Source of the DNA: Echinarachnius parma
Taxonomy: Eukaryota > Echinodermata > Echinoidea > Clypeasteroida > Echinarachniidae
Length of the DNA: 64,000 nt
Direction: 5' to 3'
NCBI GenBank assembly: GCA_037951105.1
Contig: JBAMJV010009028.1
Coordinates: forward strand, 1 to 64,000
Each line of letters begins with the position of its first letter. The stretch's first letter is position 1. This document shows, piece by piece, positions 32,001-39,899 of the stretch. Position numbers and translations under genes: made by a program. The notes beneath the pieces are model-generated. The model made no database searches. It was given only the letters and a program-made list of their open reading frames with translations, and was not told where the DNA came from.

Positions 32001-34834
32001 AGTTAGTTTCATGCACACCGTGATAAAAGGGTTTAAAGGTGTAATTCAATGTTGAACAATTAGAGCACTTGAATGTAAATATTTGCCTTATGAAATTCTT
32101 CAGATCTTCAGAGAAGAAAAATTCCAACTTGATCATGGATATTGTGAGGGAGGATGTGGAGACGTCTTTTCTTGAAATTTTGTGAAGGTTACTGATATGC
32201 ATCAATGTCAAATGATGATTGCACCTCTGTGTGATGCCAGTCCAAAGCTCCCGGTGCGTTGCCGCTGGTAATACCCCTACACTGAAGAAACCAGAGTAAA
32301 TAAAATATATCTTCAGGGGGACCGTCTGTAATCTTGATGACTGACCTTGGCGCCCTCTGCCCTGCGAACACTCTCTCCGCAGAGGATCGCTTGGCAAGGG
32401 CGCCCCCTCTTGGTCTTTCATTGTAAACCCAGACGGACAGATAATCCGTCAGTGGACGATCGCACCTTACACTGTAAGCCATCGGTGTTAGGCGCTGTCC
32501 TTTGATAACAATGACGGGCAAACGTGGGTATGGATTTTGTAATATTAGGCAAAAACTAAACTGAAAACAGAAAAATTGGTTCATCAACAAATATTCTGGG
32601 ATTTGTTGGTTAGTGAATAAGAGTGATCTTAGCTTACCGCCGCATCTCCCAGGATATTTGAACCATCTTTTCTGGACATTTTATTTTGGAGGGGATACCA
32701 CTTTTGATGGGGCTGTTCGGGGTTGGAAACCAGTGGTGGCTGTACTGGGATGCCTTTGCTGGTACCGTGATCACAATATCTTTGGTAATCTGATGACAAA
32801 CCTTCTCATAATTAAACTTTACATTAAACTGAATGAGGAAAGATAATGACTTTGATGTGGTGAGAGTTGTGGAGTTTGCTTCTTTGCAATGATTAAATAA
32901 CGAAGAAACTATGGAAACAACTCTCTCTCCTTCAATATACAGTCCCATATTAAGAGGTTTCTTTGCTAAGTATGATTTATTTGTTTACGTGATTTTACAA
33001 TTAAAAAGTTGCAGTTTATTTGGAGGGGAGGGTGGGGGGGGGGGGGGCATTTACAACTTTAAGGCTAATATATACTTAACTTGTTATTCTTTTCTTGAGT
33101 TTAGATTCTCCTCTTCAAAATAAATAATTTTCGGAGTTTCAACTTTCCACAATGGAGTCTTGTTAAAATGAGGTGCTTTAGAGGACCATGAAAACCATCT
33201 TGTTATATTGGTATCTTACTTTGTATGAATACCAAGATATTGAAGCATTCTCCATACAAAGTTTATGACAATTTCCTTGACTTTTCGCCTTGTTTTTCTG
33301 TCTGCACTTGGGAGAGGCCATTGCATCAAATCCCGGGTACCTGCAGCTGAGGAAGATCAGGGCAGCGCAGAGCATTGCAAGAACGGTAAGTTGTCTTTCC
33401 TAGTTCTGGATGTGAATGTAGAATTCTCAAATGACTATAGACGGGGATAGACATAAGCACTTGTCCGATTGCCCGGGGAAATTAAAAATTGATGTTGGGC
33501 AAGAAAATGCCATAAGTGGTTTGGTTGCCTGCTTGATTGTTCAACTTCTAGCATAAAAGGGGTTTCTTGCAAGAACAGTATTGCCGTCTTTCCTTTTTTA
33601 TGTGAATGTAAAATCCTTAAAGGGACAGTCCCTCTTTTACAAAACGTCTGAACAGTTTCCAGTTGACGGATGAGGATGAATGTAACACACACACCAAAAT
33701 TCAGATCGAACAGCCCTGTAATTTGGATTCTACGAATGAAAAACGAATGCGTCCCTCCATCAAACTATATATCGGTCAAGAAAAGAGTTTAACTGATTTA
33801 GCATATTTACAATAATATTGTACTTATTCTTGTAAAGGTATTGTGAAGCCGACATTTGTAAAGGTATGTCACGGAAAAAAATCTCAAAAATTAAGAATAT
33901 ATAATAACATGTAGTCAGTTTAAGCGAGGTTTGGTTATTTTGTACAGTATTCGGTCATGCCAGTGCTATTATATGCGCGGGTCACGTAGGGGTCACGCAT
34001 AGCGTTGTGGTACTCTTTGGAATCCGTGTACGAACTTCCTCACTGGGTGAATATACGTATAGTGCACAATTAACCGTTGGACGATGGTTTATTAGTTTTA
34101 GCTCTATAACTCCACGAAAAAGAGATTTCAAGCCCCAATTTTTTCAGGCATGCTATTAAATGACATTTTCTTTCATATAAGACAATAAGCTCACAACTTT
34201 TGAAATTGGGCTTGCAAAAGAGGGGCTATCCGTTTAAACGACTATAGACAGGGATTGACACTAGCACTTGTCCTATTGCCCGGAACAATTAAAAATTGAT
34301 GTTGGGCAAGTAAAAAGTGGTTTGGTTGCCTGAATGATTGTTCAACTTCTAGCAAAAAATGTGTTTCTTGAATGGACTGCCATCAATAGGGCCTTGTGGC
34401 TCAATGGTTAGGGAACTTGTCTAGCAATCTGGAATTCTGGGGTTCAATTCACGGTCAAGCCCAATATTCCTTGCTCATTATTAATTTTTCATCTAAATGA
34501 TGTACGAAATATAATTTTTGTCTTCTCGTAATTCAGTATAAAGTATAATTTCAGTATTGTATTAATTCATCACATTCTGCAATACTGTGTGTGTCTCTCA
34601 ATACCTACTTAATACGCTCGCTGCTTATTGTCAGTTTGGAACACGTATTCTAAGGCTTTTATTTATGGTATGAATTATTTGTTAATTTAATTTAAATTTA
34701 ATTTTTTCCAATTTGTTTCTCCTGTGCAGGTCGCAAACTCGCAGAACCGCGTGTATCTCAACGCCAGCACGCTCATGCTCAACCTGACGGACAAGGAATT
34801 TGACATCATTGCCCTAGATGGCAAGAAGAAGTGA
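23271..34834 (+). CDS. PHB2: Prohibitin-2, 7 exons
   Basis: Exons 23271-23397, 29020-29181, 30092-30276, 30699-30789, 31591-31733, 33308-33385 and 34730-34834 give 296 aa in one frame (human PHB2 is 299 aa). PHB2 pairs with PHB1 in ring complexes of the mitochondrial inner membrane that scaffold m-AAA protease, cardiolipin and cristae. Visible in order: basic N-terminus [20 protein letters not shown], hydrophobic anchor [15 protein letters not shown] domain ([78 protein letters not shown]), coiled coil ([33 protein letters not shown]) and the tail [17 protein letters not shown]. All introns are GT-AG except intron 5, which is AT-AC with U12-type signals. Confidence 0.97.
23905..23926. repeat. 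Short GC hairpin
   Basis: GGCTAACGC-TGCT-GCGTTAGCC, extended by CAAGA/CCTTG outside. A similar small hairpin (GCCGTCC-GTA-GGACGGC) lies near 23667-23683. Confidence 0.7.
25061..25103 (+). CDS. Candidate alternative first exon of PHB2
   Basis: ATGTTACGATTTGG... encodes [14 protein letters not shown] plus one base, followed by a strong GTAAGTATG donor. The exit phase (1) fits PHB2 exon 2. It lies after a CpG-rich stretch (24720-24960) and TATAAATAAATAATAAAA. The peptide is short, basic and hydrophobic, as mitochondrial leaders can be. An out-of-frame upstream ATG (25046) weakens it. Unproven. Confidence 0.25.
25219..25247. repeat. 13-bp perfect GC hairpin
   Basis: CCAGGCGCCGTAC-TAC-GTACGGCGCCTGG in PHB2 intron 1. 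Confidence 0.9.
25601..26156. mobile_element. hAT-like MITE with 8-bp target duplication
   Basis: The ends are TAGTGCTGTAAC and GTTACAGCACTA. GTCAAGTC flanks both sides (25593-25600 and 26157-26164). An 8-bp duplication plus TAGNGCTG ends fits the hAT superfamily. Inside are GATCGG-rich arms, a central palindrome (GATTTTGAGCTTAGTCCCATG / complement), an A-run near 25711 and a T(39) run near 26010-26049. Confidence 0.88.
26165..26917. other. PHB2 intron 1 DNA, no gene seen
   Basis: It includes a 13-bp hairpin GTAAATGGTTCAC-TCGG-GTGAACCATTTAC (about 26471-26500) and an A-run near 26285-26301. Nothing coding is seen. Confidence 0.4.
26918..28316. mobile_element. hAT-like MITE, 1.4 kb, with nested insertion
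   Basis: The ends are TAATGCTGTAAC and GGTTACAGCGTTA. The flanks GGTTTTTG (26910-26917) and GGTTTTAG (28317-28324) match at 7 of 8 bases. The extra length compared with 25601-26156 is explained by the TTAA element at 27380-28185. Confidence 0.8.
27380..28185. mobile_element. TTAA MITE nested in hAT-like MITE
   Basis: TTAA lies at 27376-27379 and 28186-28189. The inverted ends are AGGGATAGTTGAGTATTGGT and ACCAAAACTCAACTTGGCCT. It is the second copy of the 5755-6492 element. Confidence 0.8.
28375..28758. mobile_element. TTAA MITE (AGGGAyyTAGTAAC family)
   Basis: TTAA at 28371-28374 and 28759-28762; ends AGGGATCTAGTAACTTTGTTG and the complement-like ACAATGTTACTACATGTAAG + TCCCT. It is in inverted orientation relative to 54910-55297. 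Confidence 0.82.
29020..29181 (+). CDS. PHB2: PHB2 exon 2
   Basis: AAACTCTAG | TGGATGG ... AGCAAAG | GTAAAT. Phase 1 in and out. It encodes [40 protein letters not shown] and [12 protein letters not shown], the first half of the PHB domain. Confidence 0.96.
29226..29628 (+). pseudogene. CR1/L2-like LINE 3' fragment
   Basis: It encodes [37 protein letters not shown] and, across a stop, [14 protein letters not shown]-like text. This is the typical end of L2/CR1-type reverse transcriptases ('K.LHGLAPxYL...R.LRSS'). It finishes with ATGCGCTATGTAAATGCATT and (ATT)n, the usual tail. A stop at 29442 and further frame breaks show it is dead. Confidence 0.8.
29628..29745 (+). repeat. Decayed copy of PHB2 exon 2 end
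   Basis: CTATGACATCAGGGCGAAGT..GAGGATGATAT..CCCACCAGTAGCAAAGGTA..AGTAGATCTA repeats exon 2 from the [17 protein letters not shown] codons through the donor and ~50 intron bases. It begins immediately after the LINE (ATT)n tail. Confidence 0.92.
30092..30276 (+). CDS. PHB2: PHB2 exon 3
   Basis: TTATAAACAG | ATCTGCAG ... CAACAG | GTACTT. It encodes [35 protein letters not shown] and [16 protein letters not shown]. At the site of the human LC3-interacting YQRL (residues 121-124, from memory) this protein reads LQQL. Confidence 0.96.
30699..30789 (+). CDS. PHB2: PHB2 exon 4
   Basis: AATTTTAG | GTGAGTTTG ... TTTTG | GTAAGT. It encodes [20 protein letters not shown] and [10 protein letters not shown]; human PHB2 reads [20 protein letters not shown] here. 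Confidence 0.95.
31197..31560 (+). repeat. Two tandem decayed copies of PHB2 exon 5
   Basis: Copy 1 (about 31197-31345) is frameshifted. Copy 2 (31399-31560) keeps a TTCTGTTCAG acceptor and an open frame [20 protein letters not shown], ending at TAG (31484-31486). The period is ~200 bp. Copies end with shared GTCCAAAGCATTC..CATGCT text that the real exon lacks. Confidence 0.92.
31591..31733 (+). CDS. PHB2: PHB2 exon 5 (coiled coil)
   Basis: TTTTGTTCAG | GTGCTGAG ... GCGATG | ATATCCTTT. Phase 1 in, 0 out. It encodes [38 protein letters not shown] and [10 protein letters not shown]. The 5' splice site is AT-type, not GT. Confidence 0.95.
31734..31742 (+). other. U12-type AT-AC 5' splice site
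   Basis: ATATCCTTT directly after the ATG codon of exon 5 is identical to the minor-spliceosome consensus. No GT donor exists nearby that preserves the frame. Confidence 0.9.
31915..32000 (-). mobile_element. tRNA-like SINE fragment
   Basis: On the minus strand, GTTGTGGGTTCGATTCCCAACC resembles a tRNA T-arm/B box, with weak A-box-like text upstream. No full cloverleaf is seen. Confidence 0.4.
32001..33260. other. PHB2 intron 5 (AT-AC) DNA, no gene seen
   Basis: It has a moderately GC-rich block (32215-32525) whose minus-strand open frames ([17 protein letters not shown]) look like a mobile-element fragment I cannot name, and a G-run near 33027-33047. No exon signal. Confidence 0.35.
33273..33307 (+). 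other. U12 branch point and AC 3' splice site
   Basis: TTCCTTGAC (33273-33281) matches the minor-intron branch consensus TTCCTTRAC. The intron ends CTGTCTGCAC at 33307, 27 bases after the branch A. TTG GGA GAG then continues the PHB2 LGEA motif in frame. Confidence 0.9.
33308..33385 (+). CDS. PHB2: PHB2 exon 6
   Basis: It follows an AC acceptor and ends AGA ACG | GTAAGT; phase 0 in and out. It encodes [26 protein letters not shown] (human [20 protein letters not shown]). Confidence 0.96.
33378..34375 (+). repeat. Tandem ~197-bp duplication from PHB2 exon 6 end
   Basis: Unit 1 (33378-33573) starts GCAAGAACGGTAAGTTGTC. Unit 2 starts GCAAGAACAGTATTGCCGTC (33570), is split by the element 33621-34233, and resumes ACGACTATAGACAGGG (34238) up to about 34375. 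Shared text includes AAATTGATGTTGGGCAAG and GGTTTGGTTGCCTG. Confidence 0.9.
33621..34233. mobile_element. TTAA MITE (AGGGACAGTCCCTCTTTT)
   Basis: TTAA at 33617-33620 and 34234-34237. The ends AGGGACAGTCCCTCTTTTAC and GCAAAAGAGGGGCTATCCGT are inverted. Unit 1 of the surrounding tandem repeat supplies the uninterrupted version, confirming insertion limits. Confidence 0.85.
34388..34462 (+). mobile_element. tRNA-derived sequence (SINE head)
   Basis: GGGCCTTGTGGCTCAATGGTTAGGG has an A-box (TGGCTCAATGG), and GGGGTTCAATTCA has a B-box. The acceptor stem pairs only partly (GGGC/GCCC). Spacing is tRNA-like, but the cloverleaf is imperfect, so it is a pseudo-tRNA or SINE and not a working gene. Confidence 0.55.
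34730..34834 (+). CDS. PHB2: PHB2 exon 7 (C-terminus)
   Basis: CTCCTGTGCAG | GTCGCAAAC. It encodes [20 protein letters not shown] and [14 protein letters not shown], then TGA. Confidence 0.96.
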   Translation, partial: VANSQNRVYLNASTLMLNLTDKEFDIIALDGKKK

Positions 34835-36221
34835 TGAAGTGACTTTTGTGGGTCGGAGAATGTGTTTTTGTAATGTACATATAAGCCTAAGTATGATTTT
34901 TACAACAACAAAATCTTCAATAACAATGGCACGTACATTGTATGTCTATAATCTTAGAATTTTATCTTGTTGAACATTGAAGCAGCGTACAAGAAACCCA
35001 TACAATGAGTTGCCTTTGACTTTTTTTGAAAATTGATCCTGATTATGTAATTTTCTCATTTCTTTTCTTAATTCAGATTTCATAAATTCAATGGTGCATA
35101 TCATGAATGAATGTATTTGTAATAGTTAAAACCAAACTGAAAAAAGGTTACCATAATCATACAAAATTTATCAGAAATGTTGTATGTTTCATCTGATGTT
35201 ATTATTTATTTGTGGTAATGATAATAATACTGTTTCAATGTGCACAACACATCACGATTGATAATCTTCATTATTACCCTAGTCATCTAGGCACAGTTTA
35301 AATCTGTGCAATTATGTTGTACACCTTCATAACTCCCCAGGGAGCATTTGTGTATACCAAATTATTCTGTCTATGTGTGACAGAAGCACATGCATTTGAC
35401 GTAAGGTGTACATGTACATACATAAAATATGCATACATTTATATACCCTTTCTCTATGCTTTTTTTATGGTGAATTATTTATCCAGTGGAAGAAGATTAG
35501 GAAGTTGATTCGATTTTTGAAATAAAAACTTGTTCAGGTTTCAAGGCTTGAGGCCCGATATGAGAATTAGATGGCATTACAAACAAAAAAGGGCTATATA
35601 ATGGTTATAAACTGACATTTGATTGCCAATTCAGGCAAACAAAATTTGATAAAAATTTAATTTTGTCGGCCCTTAGGCTTTGCTCAATATTGGTGGCCCC
35701 TGCCCTGGTCAGGTGCTGATTTGTAATCCTACCGATGGTATTGTTATCTTTCTCTTTCAATGTTACATTGTTGTAAATTATGTATGAAATATTGCAACCA
35801 ATATTTAATCATGATAAAGAGGGTCTCTCTGAACAAAAATACAGGAAAAGTAAAAGATGTAACCCCCTGTATGCCCATAAAAATAATGCCATTTGTGACC
35901 AAAAATAGCCCTGATAGTATTCAATAGGCTCTAAAATGAACATGAATTTATTGAGAAACACAATATAAATGCTGACACTTGTCATATGTTGCTAAGAAGA
36001 GAACAAACTGTTGTTCATGTGTGAGTAAATGACAATAAAATGTATACAAATTATTCCTATTTGTGGTTTGCTACCTGTATAATTATTACATGCATTTGGA
36101 ATTTATATACAGTAATGGGTTAGAACTTGAAAGTTTAAGATGGTGTGTGCCTCAAGATATAAATCGTATACTAAGTTAAATTAATTAGATTTTTTGATGT
36201 ACAATAACAGGATGATTGTCT
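34835..36221 (+). other. PHB2: PHB2 3' UTR and downstream flank
   Basis: AT-rich and non-coding. AATAAA occurs at 35521-35526 and again near 36035-36040; either could direct polyadenylation. A SINE fragment (TTATTACCCTAGTCATCTAGG..CCCCAGGGAGCATTTG, about 35270-35355) matches the family at 43672. Confidence 0.5.
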
Positions 36222-36225
36222 TTAA

Positions 36226-36832
36226 AGGGACTTGGTAACAGTGTCCAAAACCTCAAAATCCAACTAAAATTCTAGCGGTTCCCTCATATCTTTTTGTATT
36301 CTTATTAACAAAAAAAGCATGGGACAGGTTTTGGTTTTTCAAATGTCCCTTTCGTTAAAAAGATATTTACGATTGAAGTGTTCAGATGTCAAATTATCCA
36401 ATGGATCGTCAGATCCGTGTACAAAGTGAGTGCGATGAGTTAGTGAATGTCACTTTGCATTTTTGCTCATTACTCGGCCACATAGGCCCGTATTCACAAA
36501 GGAGGTTTGTACAAACCCTGGTTCAAACCGAGGATTACATCTATGGAATGCCAATTGTAAACTGATGGAGAGAGAATGTAAATTCCTTACTTGTTAACAA
36601 TGTTGATGGTACACATTCTCTCTCCATCAGTTTACAATTGGCATTCCATAGATGTAAACCGCGGTTTGAACCAGGGTTTGTACAAACCTCCTTTGTGAAT
36701 ACGGGCCATTAAGTCTGTTTAACTTGAAATTTTCACACAACACCCAGTGGACACTTCAGATAACAACAATATACATTGTATCTACCACTCATCGCTTTTT
36801 GCACAGTATGTCAACAAAGTTAATAGATCCCT
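36226..36832. mobile_element. TTAA MITE with nested palindrome
   Basis: TTAA at 36222-36225 and 36833-36836; ends AGGGACTTGGTAACAGTGTCC and CAAAGTTAATAGATCCCT. It belongs to the family of 54910-55297. The extra ~220 bases are the hairpin element at 36485-36707. Confidence 0.85.
36485..36707. mobile_element. Near-perfect palindromic MITE
   Basis: GGCCCGTATTCACAAAGGAG...AACTGATGGAGAGAGAATGT pairs with its complement through almost the whole 223 bases, leaving a ~25-base loop. Terminal phrases recur in fragments at 51415-51545 and 59815-59963. Confidence 0.92.
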
Positions 36833-37157
36833 TTAAACCCTGCCAGAGGACAAAAACCTGTGATGCATAGAGTAAGAACACACAGGGAATGAGCCCGAGA
36901 GTTACGACTGCAAAGCAATTTGTTCTTCTCGAAATATCATTTAAATCCCTCATCACTGTGAACTTTCAAATTTCACCAACTTTGTATACTACATAGTGTC
37001 CATGTGGTTCCCAGAATATTTTACTGAATTTGATGCTGCCATTCAAAGGTGTACATTGCCTTTAATTTCTTCCATGGTGGCCTGATCTTTACCGTTCTTC
37101 TTTCTCTGATTTATTCTCTTTATTATTTGCTTGAAAGCCTATCCGTCAATTGCATAT

Positions 37158-37365
37158 ACAGTGGGACCTTCTTAAACCGTTCAAGACTGCTCGATTCTGC
37201 TATAACATGCATTCTCCATAGACCCCAGCCCAAGTATTTTGGGACCAGTCCTTTGTTAATGGGTTAAACTGAGGAGCTTAGTACCATTTATAAGCCCAGA
37301 TACAATATATCTGATATAAAGAGGTATTTTCAATGGGACAAGGTGTTATAATGAGGTTTTACTGT
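37158..37365. mobile_element. Decayed GAGGTTTCACTG MITE copy
   Basis: CAGTGGGACCTTCTTAAACC..TATAATGAGGTTTTACTGTA. It is an older relative of 37579-37740. Confidence 0.6.
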
Positions 37366-37366
37366 A

Positions 37367-37935
37367 GATGGATACAGCTGTGTGCATGTTCGCCTATGTG
37401 GGTGTGAGCAAGTATGTGTGTTTGTTCAGTCAGATACATGTTGTGTATGAGGAGATTATGCTATAGATGAGTTTGTGTCCGACAAATATGTAATTTTCTT
37501 CCATTATTCCATACCAGTATGGTATATATCTAGGTAAAAACAAGAATATATACCAGCTTATAACAGTAACTTTTATTACAGTGAAACCTCTTTATAACAA
37601 GCTACCAGATATAGCAAGGTGATTTCACAGGTCCAGGTTCTATGTATGTTGTGATTTCAAGGCCTGATACGAGATATCTGATAAAACAAAGTAAATTCAG
37701 TGGGTCCCGAGGCAGTGTTTGTTATAATGAGGTTTCACTGTATAAGAGGGTTTGTTGCATCAGAACTCTTCATAATAAGATCCCACGGTAGGTGGATACA
37801 GCTTTGTGCATGTTGGCCTATGTGGGTATGTGCAAGTATGTGTGTGTGTGTGCAGATGCATGTTGTGTATGAGGGGACTATGCTATGAGTTTGTGTCCGA
37901 TAAATATGTTATATTCTTCCATTAGTCCATGTCAG
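37367..37935. repeat. Direct duplication flanking a MITE
   Basis: GGATACAGCTGTGTGCATGTTCGCCTATGTGGG... (37369-37530) is repeated as GGATACAGCTTTGTGCATGTTGGCC... (37793-37935), including the CTATG..GAGTTTGTGTCCGA.AAATATG stretch. The 37579-37740 element lies between. Confidence 0.85.
37579..37740. mobile_element. MITE with CAGTGAAACCTC ends
   Basis: Perfect 12-bp inverted ends CAGTGAAACCTC / GAGGTTTCACTG with TA on both sides (probable TA target duplication). It is 162 bp and non-coding. Confidence 0.8.
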
Positions 37936-38289
37936 TATCATTTACATAAGCCCCAAACACACAACGGAAATCGCCTCAGAACATATTTGTCTCACGTGAG
38001 AAAACCTGCAGACACAATTTTGTATTCAATATTTGTGTCATTAGACTTTTTATTAATTGTTCATTTCAACACTTGGGTCACAAAATAATCCACAACATAA
38101 CTTACCCCCTTACCTCAGAAACTCAGAAACAAATACTTAATTTGGTTTAATAATTTAATATTATAGGTATTGGGCCAAAGTTAATACCAGTGTTAGTTAC
38201 CAAATCTCTTGTCATTGACTTTTTTTGGGGAAAATTAAACATGCATGAGCTGATTTGATGATGCAAAGCATAATTTTACATGGTTACAC

Positions 38290-38490
38290 TGACCAGGTGA
38301 CTTGTTGCCAGTCGGGCAAGCAGTAAAATTTAAGCGGCCCAAAACTCAAATTTGGTGGTCCTAAACGAAAGAAAAAAACACTACAAATTCTGTTACATAT
38401 TGTATTGCCTATTCGGGCCAGTGCCAATTTGGTGTCCCGAAGCGAACTTTTAGTGGTCCCAGCTAGGCCAGGGGGCCTGTGCTAGATTTG
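38290..38490. repeat. GGCCAGT interspersed repeat, old copy
   Basis: CCAGTCGGGCAAGCAGTAAA, TATTCGGGCCAGTGCCAATTTGG and GGTCCCAGCTAGGCCAGG relate it to the 52745-54235 copies. Confidence 0.5.
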
Positions 38491-38762
38491 AGCATTGCCT
38501 ATAAGTCAACTAATGTTAGCATTACAAGTACGCTGGCACTAGGGGATAATAAACTTGGTACTGTTAGAGATCAAAATCCGGGTCAAAATCGTGTAAAACT
38601 TCAATAAATCTTGCTGTTAATCATCTACAGGCCAATTCAATTTGACCTTACAGCTAAGCTGACACGAGGGGATAAGGAACTGGGCTCCATCTAACCAACA
38701 CCCCAACATAATTATTTGATACTGAGATAAAATTTAGTAATCTGCAACTGCGCAAAATATGT

Positions 38763-38768
38763 TTTATT
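38763..38768 (-). terminator. Candidate polyadenylation signal of sulfatase
   Basis: TTTATT on the plus strand reads AATAAA on the minus strand, about 290 bases beyond the sulfatase stop. No cleavage evidence is available. Confidence 0.35.
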
Positions 38769-39056
38769 CAAAATTTATTACTGCGAACAAACATTAATGG
38801 GTCTGCAAAGCAGGCTAGTTCTTTTGTCACCATTATAAGTTTGTAGTTCCTAGACAATAATGATATACAGTATACAGTCTTCTTCTGAAGACCCATGAGG
38901 ACATGATTTAGTACGATGATAGGTTTTCAAATGATGACAACGTTTTTATGGAAATCTATTTTTCTGAACTTTATGGTGGAATGGAAACAGTTCTCTTTCA
39001 TTTATCATGTTTATAAGAACATTATTTTGGGGTGGTGGTTCCCTTTAAAGAATCTT

Positions 39057-39340
39057 CTAACAATCCTCCCCTTCCCAGCACGACCAGACGCCGCCGTGCA
39101 GGGCCGGGTCGGCATCGCAGTCCTTGCCCACGACGGCTAGCGGAGGCGTCGACGTCACCTGGTGGTCGGCGAGAAGACTCAGGAGGTCGCGCACCTCATT
39201 GACCAGGGTATCGGAGAGGTCGTTGAGCTCGAAGGGGTCGGCAGTGATGTTGAACAACCATAGGACCTTGCCCGACGGGTCATTAGCTAGGACGTTGTTC
39301 AGTCCGCTCTCGGATGGTGGCACCCAGTATTCGGAGTTTT
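39057..39340 (-). CDS. ARSB: Sulfatase last exon
   Basis: Acceptor TCGTTTATAG; 2 bases complete a Glu codon. It encodes ENSEYWVPPSESGLNNV, VLWLFNITADPFELNDLSD, LLADHQVTSTPPLAVV and KDCDADPALHGGVWSCWEG EDC, then TAG. Four Cys in the tail may form disulfides. Confidence 0.9.
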
Positions 39341-39857
39341 CTATAAACGATTGAGAACGAAACGGGTAGAAAGGTAAAAAGGGTTAACAAAAGTTGGGGT
39401 CATGTTGTCACTAACATTAAGCTACAATCTATGAATATTATAATAAATGTATATCAAAATATAATTAAAAGAGATAAACATCCATACGATCTTGCCCGCT
39501 TAATCATTATTTTCCAAGCAAGTTGTCAAGTACGCTCGCTCACGGTTGGTGATACGCATTATTCCGAGTTTTCTATAAATGATTGGTGGAAACGATAGAG
39601 AACGAAACGGGTAAAAAGTGAAAAATCAAACAATGGTGGCCACGTTGTCACCAATGCCTCAATCTATCGATATCATAATATATCAAAACATTATTGAAAA
39701 ACGTTTTCGTTATCGTTATCAAAATATTCATCAATACATTCCATCACCATTATTATATTGATCACAATCACTATTATCTAACCGCAATCAGTACCAACTT
39801 CCAACATCATTATCACCATCATCACCAATTCATCATCATCGCCATCATCATCATCAT

Positions 39858-39899
<42 letters not shown>

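Noticed and set aside
32189-32590. 133-140-codon minus-strand open frames in PHB2 intron 5
   Set aside because: No start context or splice partners; composition suggests a repeat fragment. Kept only as unexplained GC-richer DNA.
34388-34462. Functional tRNA gene
   Set aside because: A- and B-box like text is present but the stems mismatch and no clear anticodon arm forms; better as SINE head.
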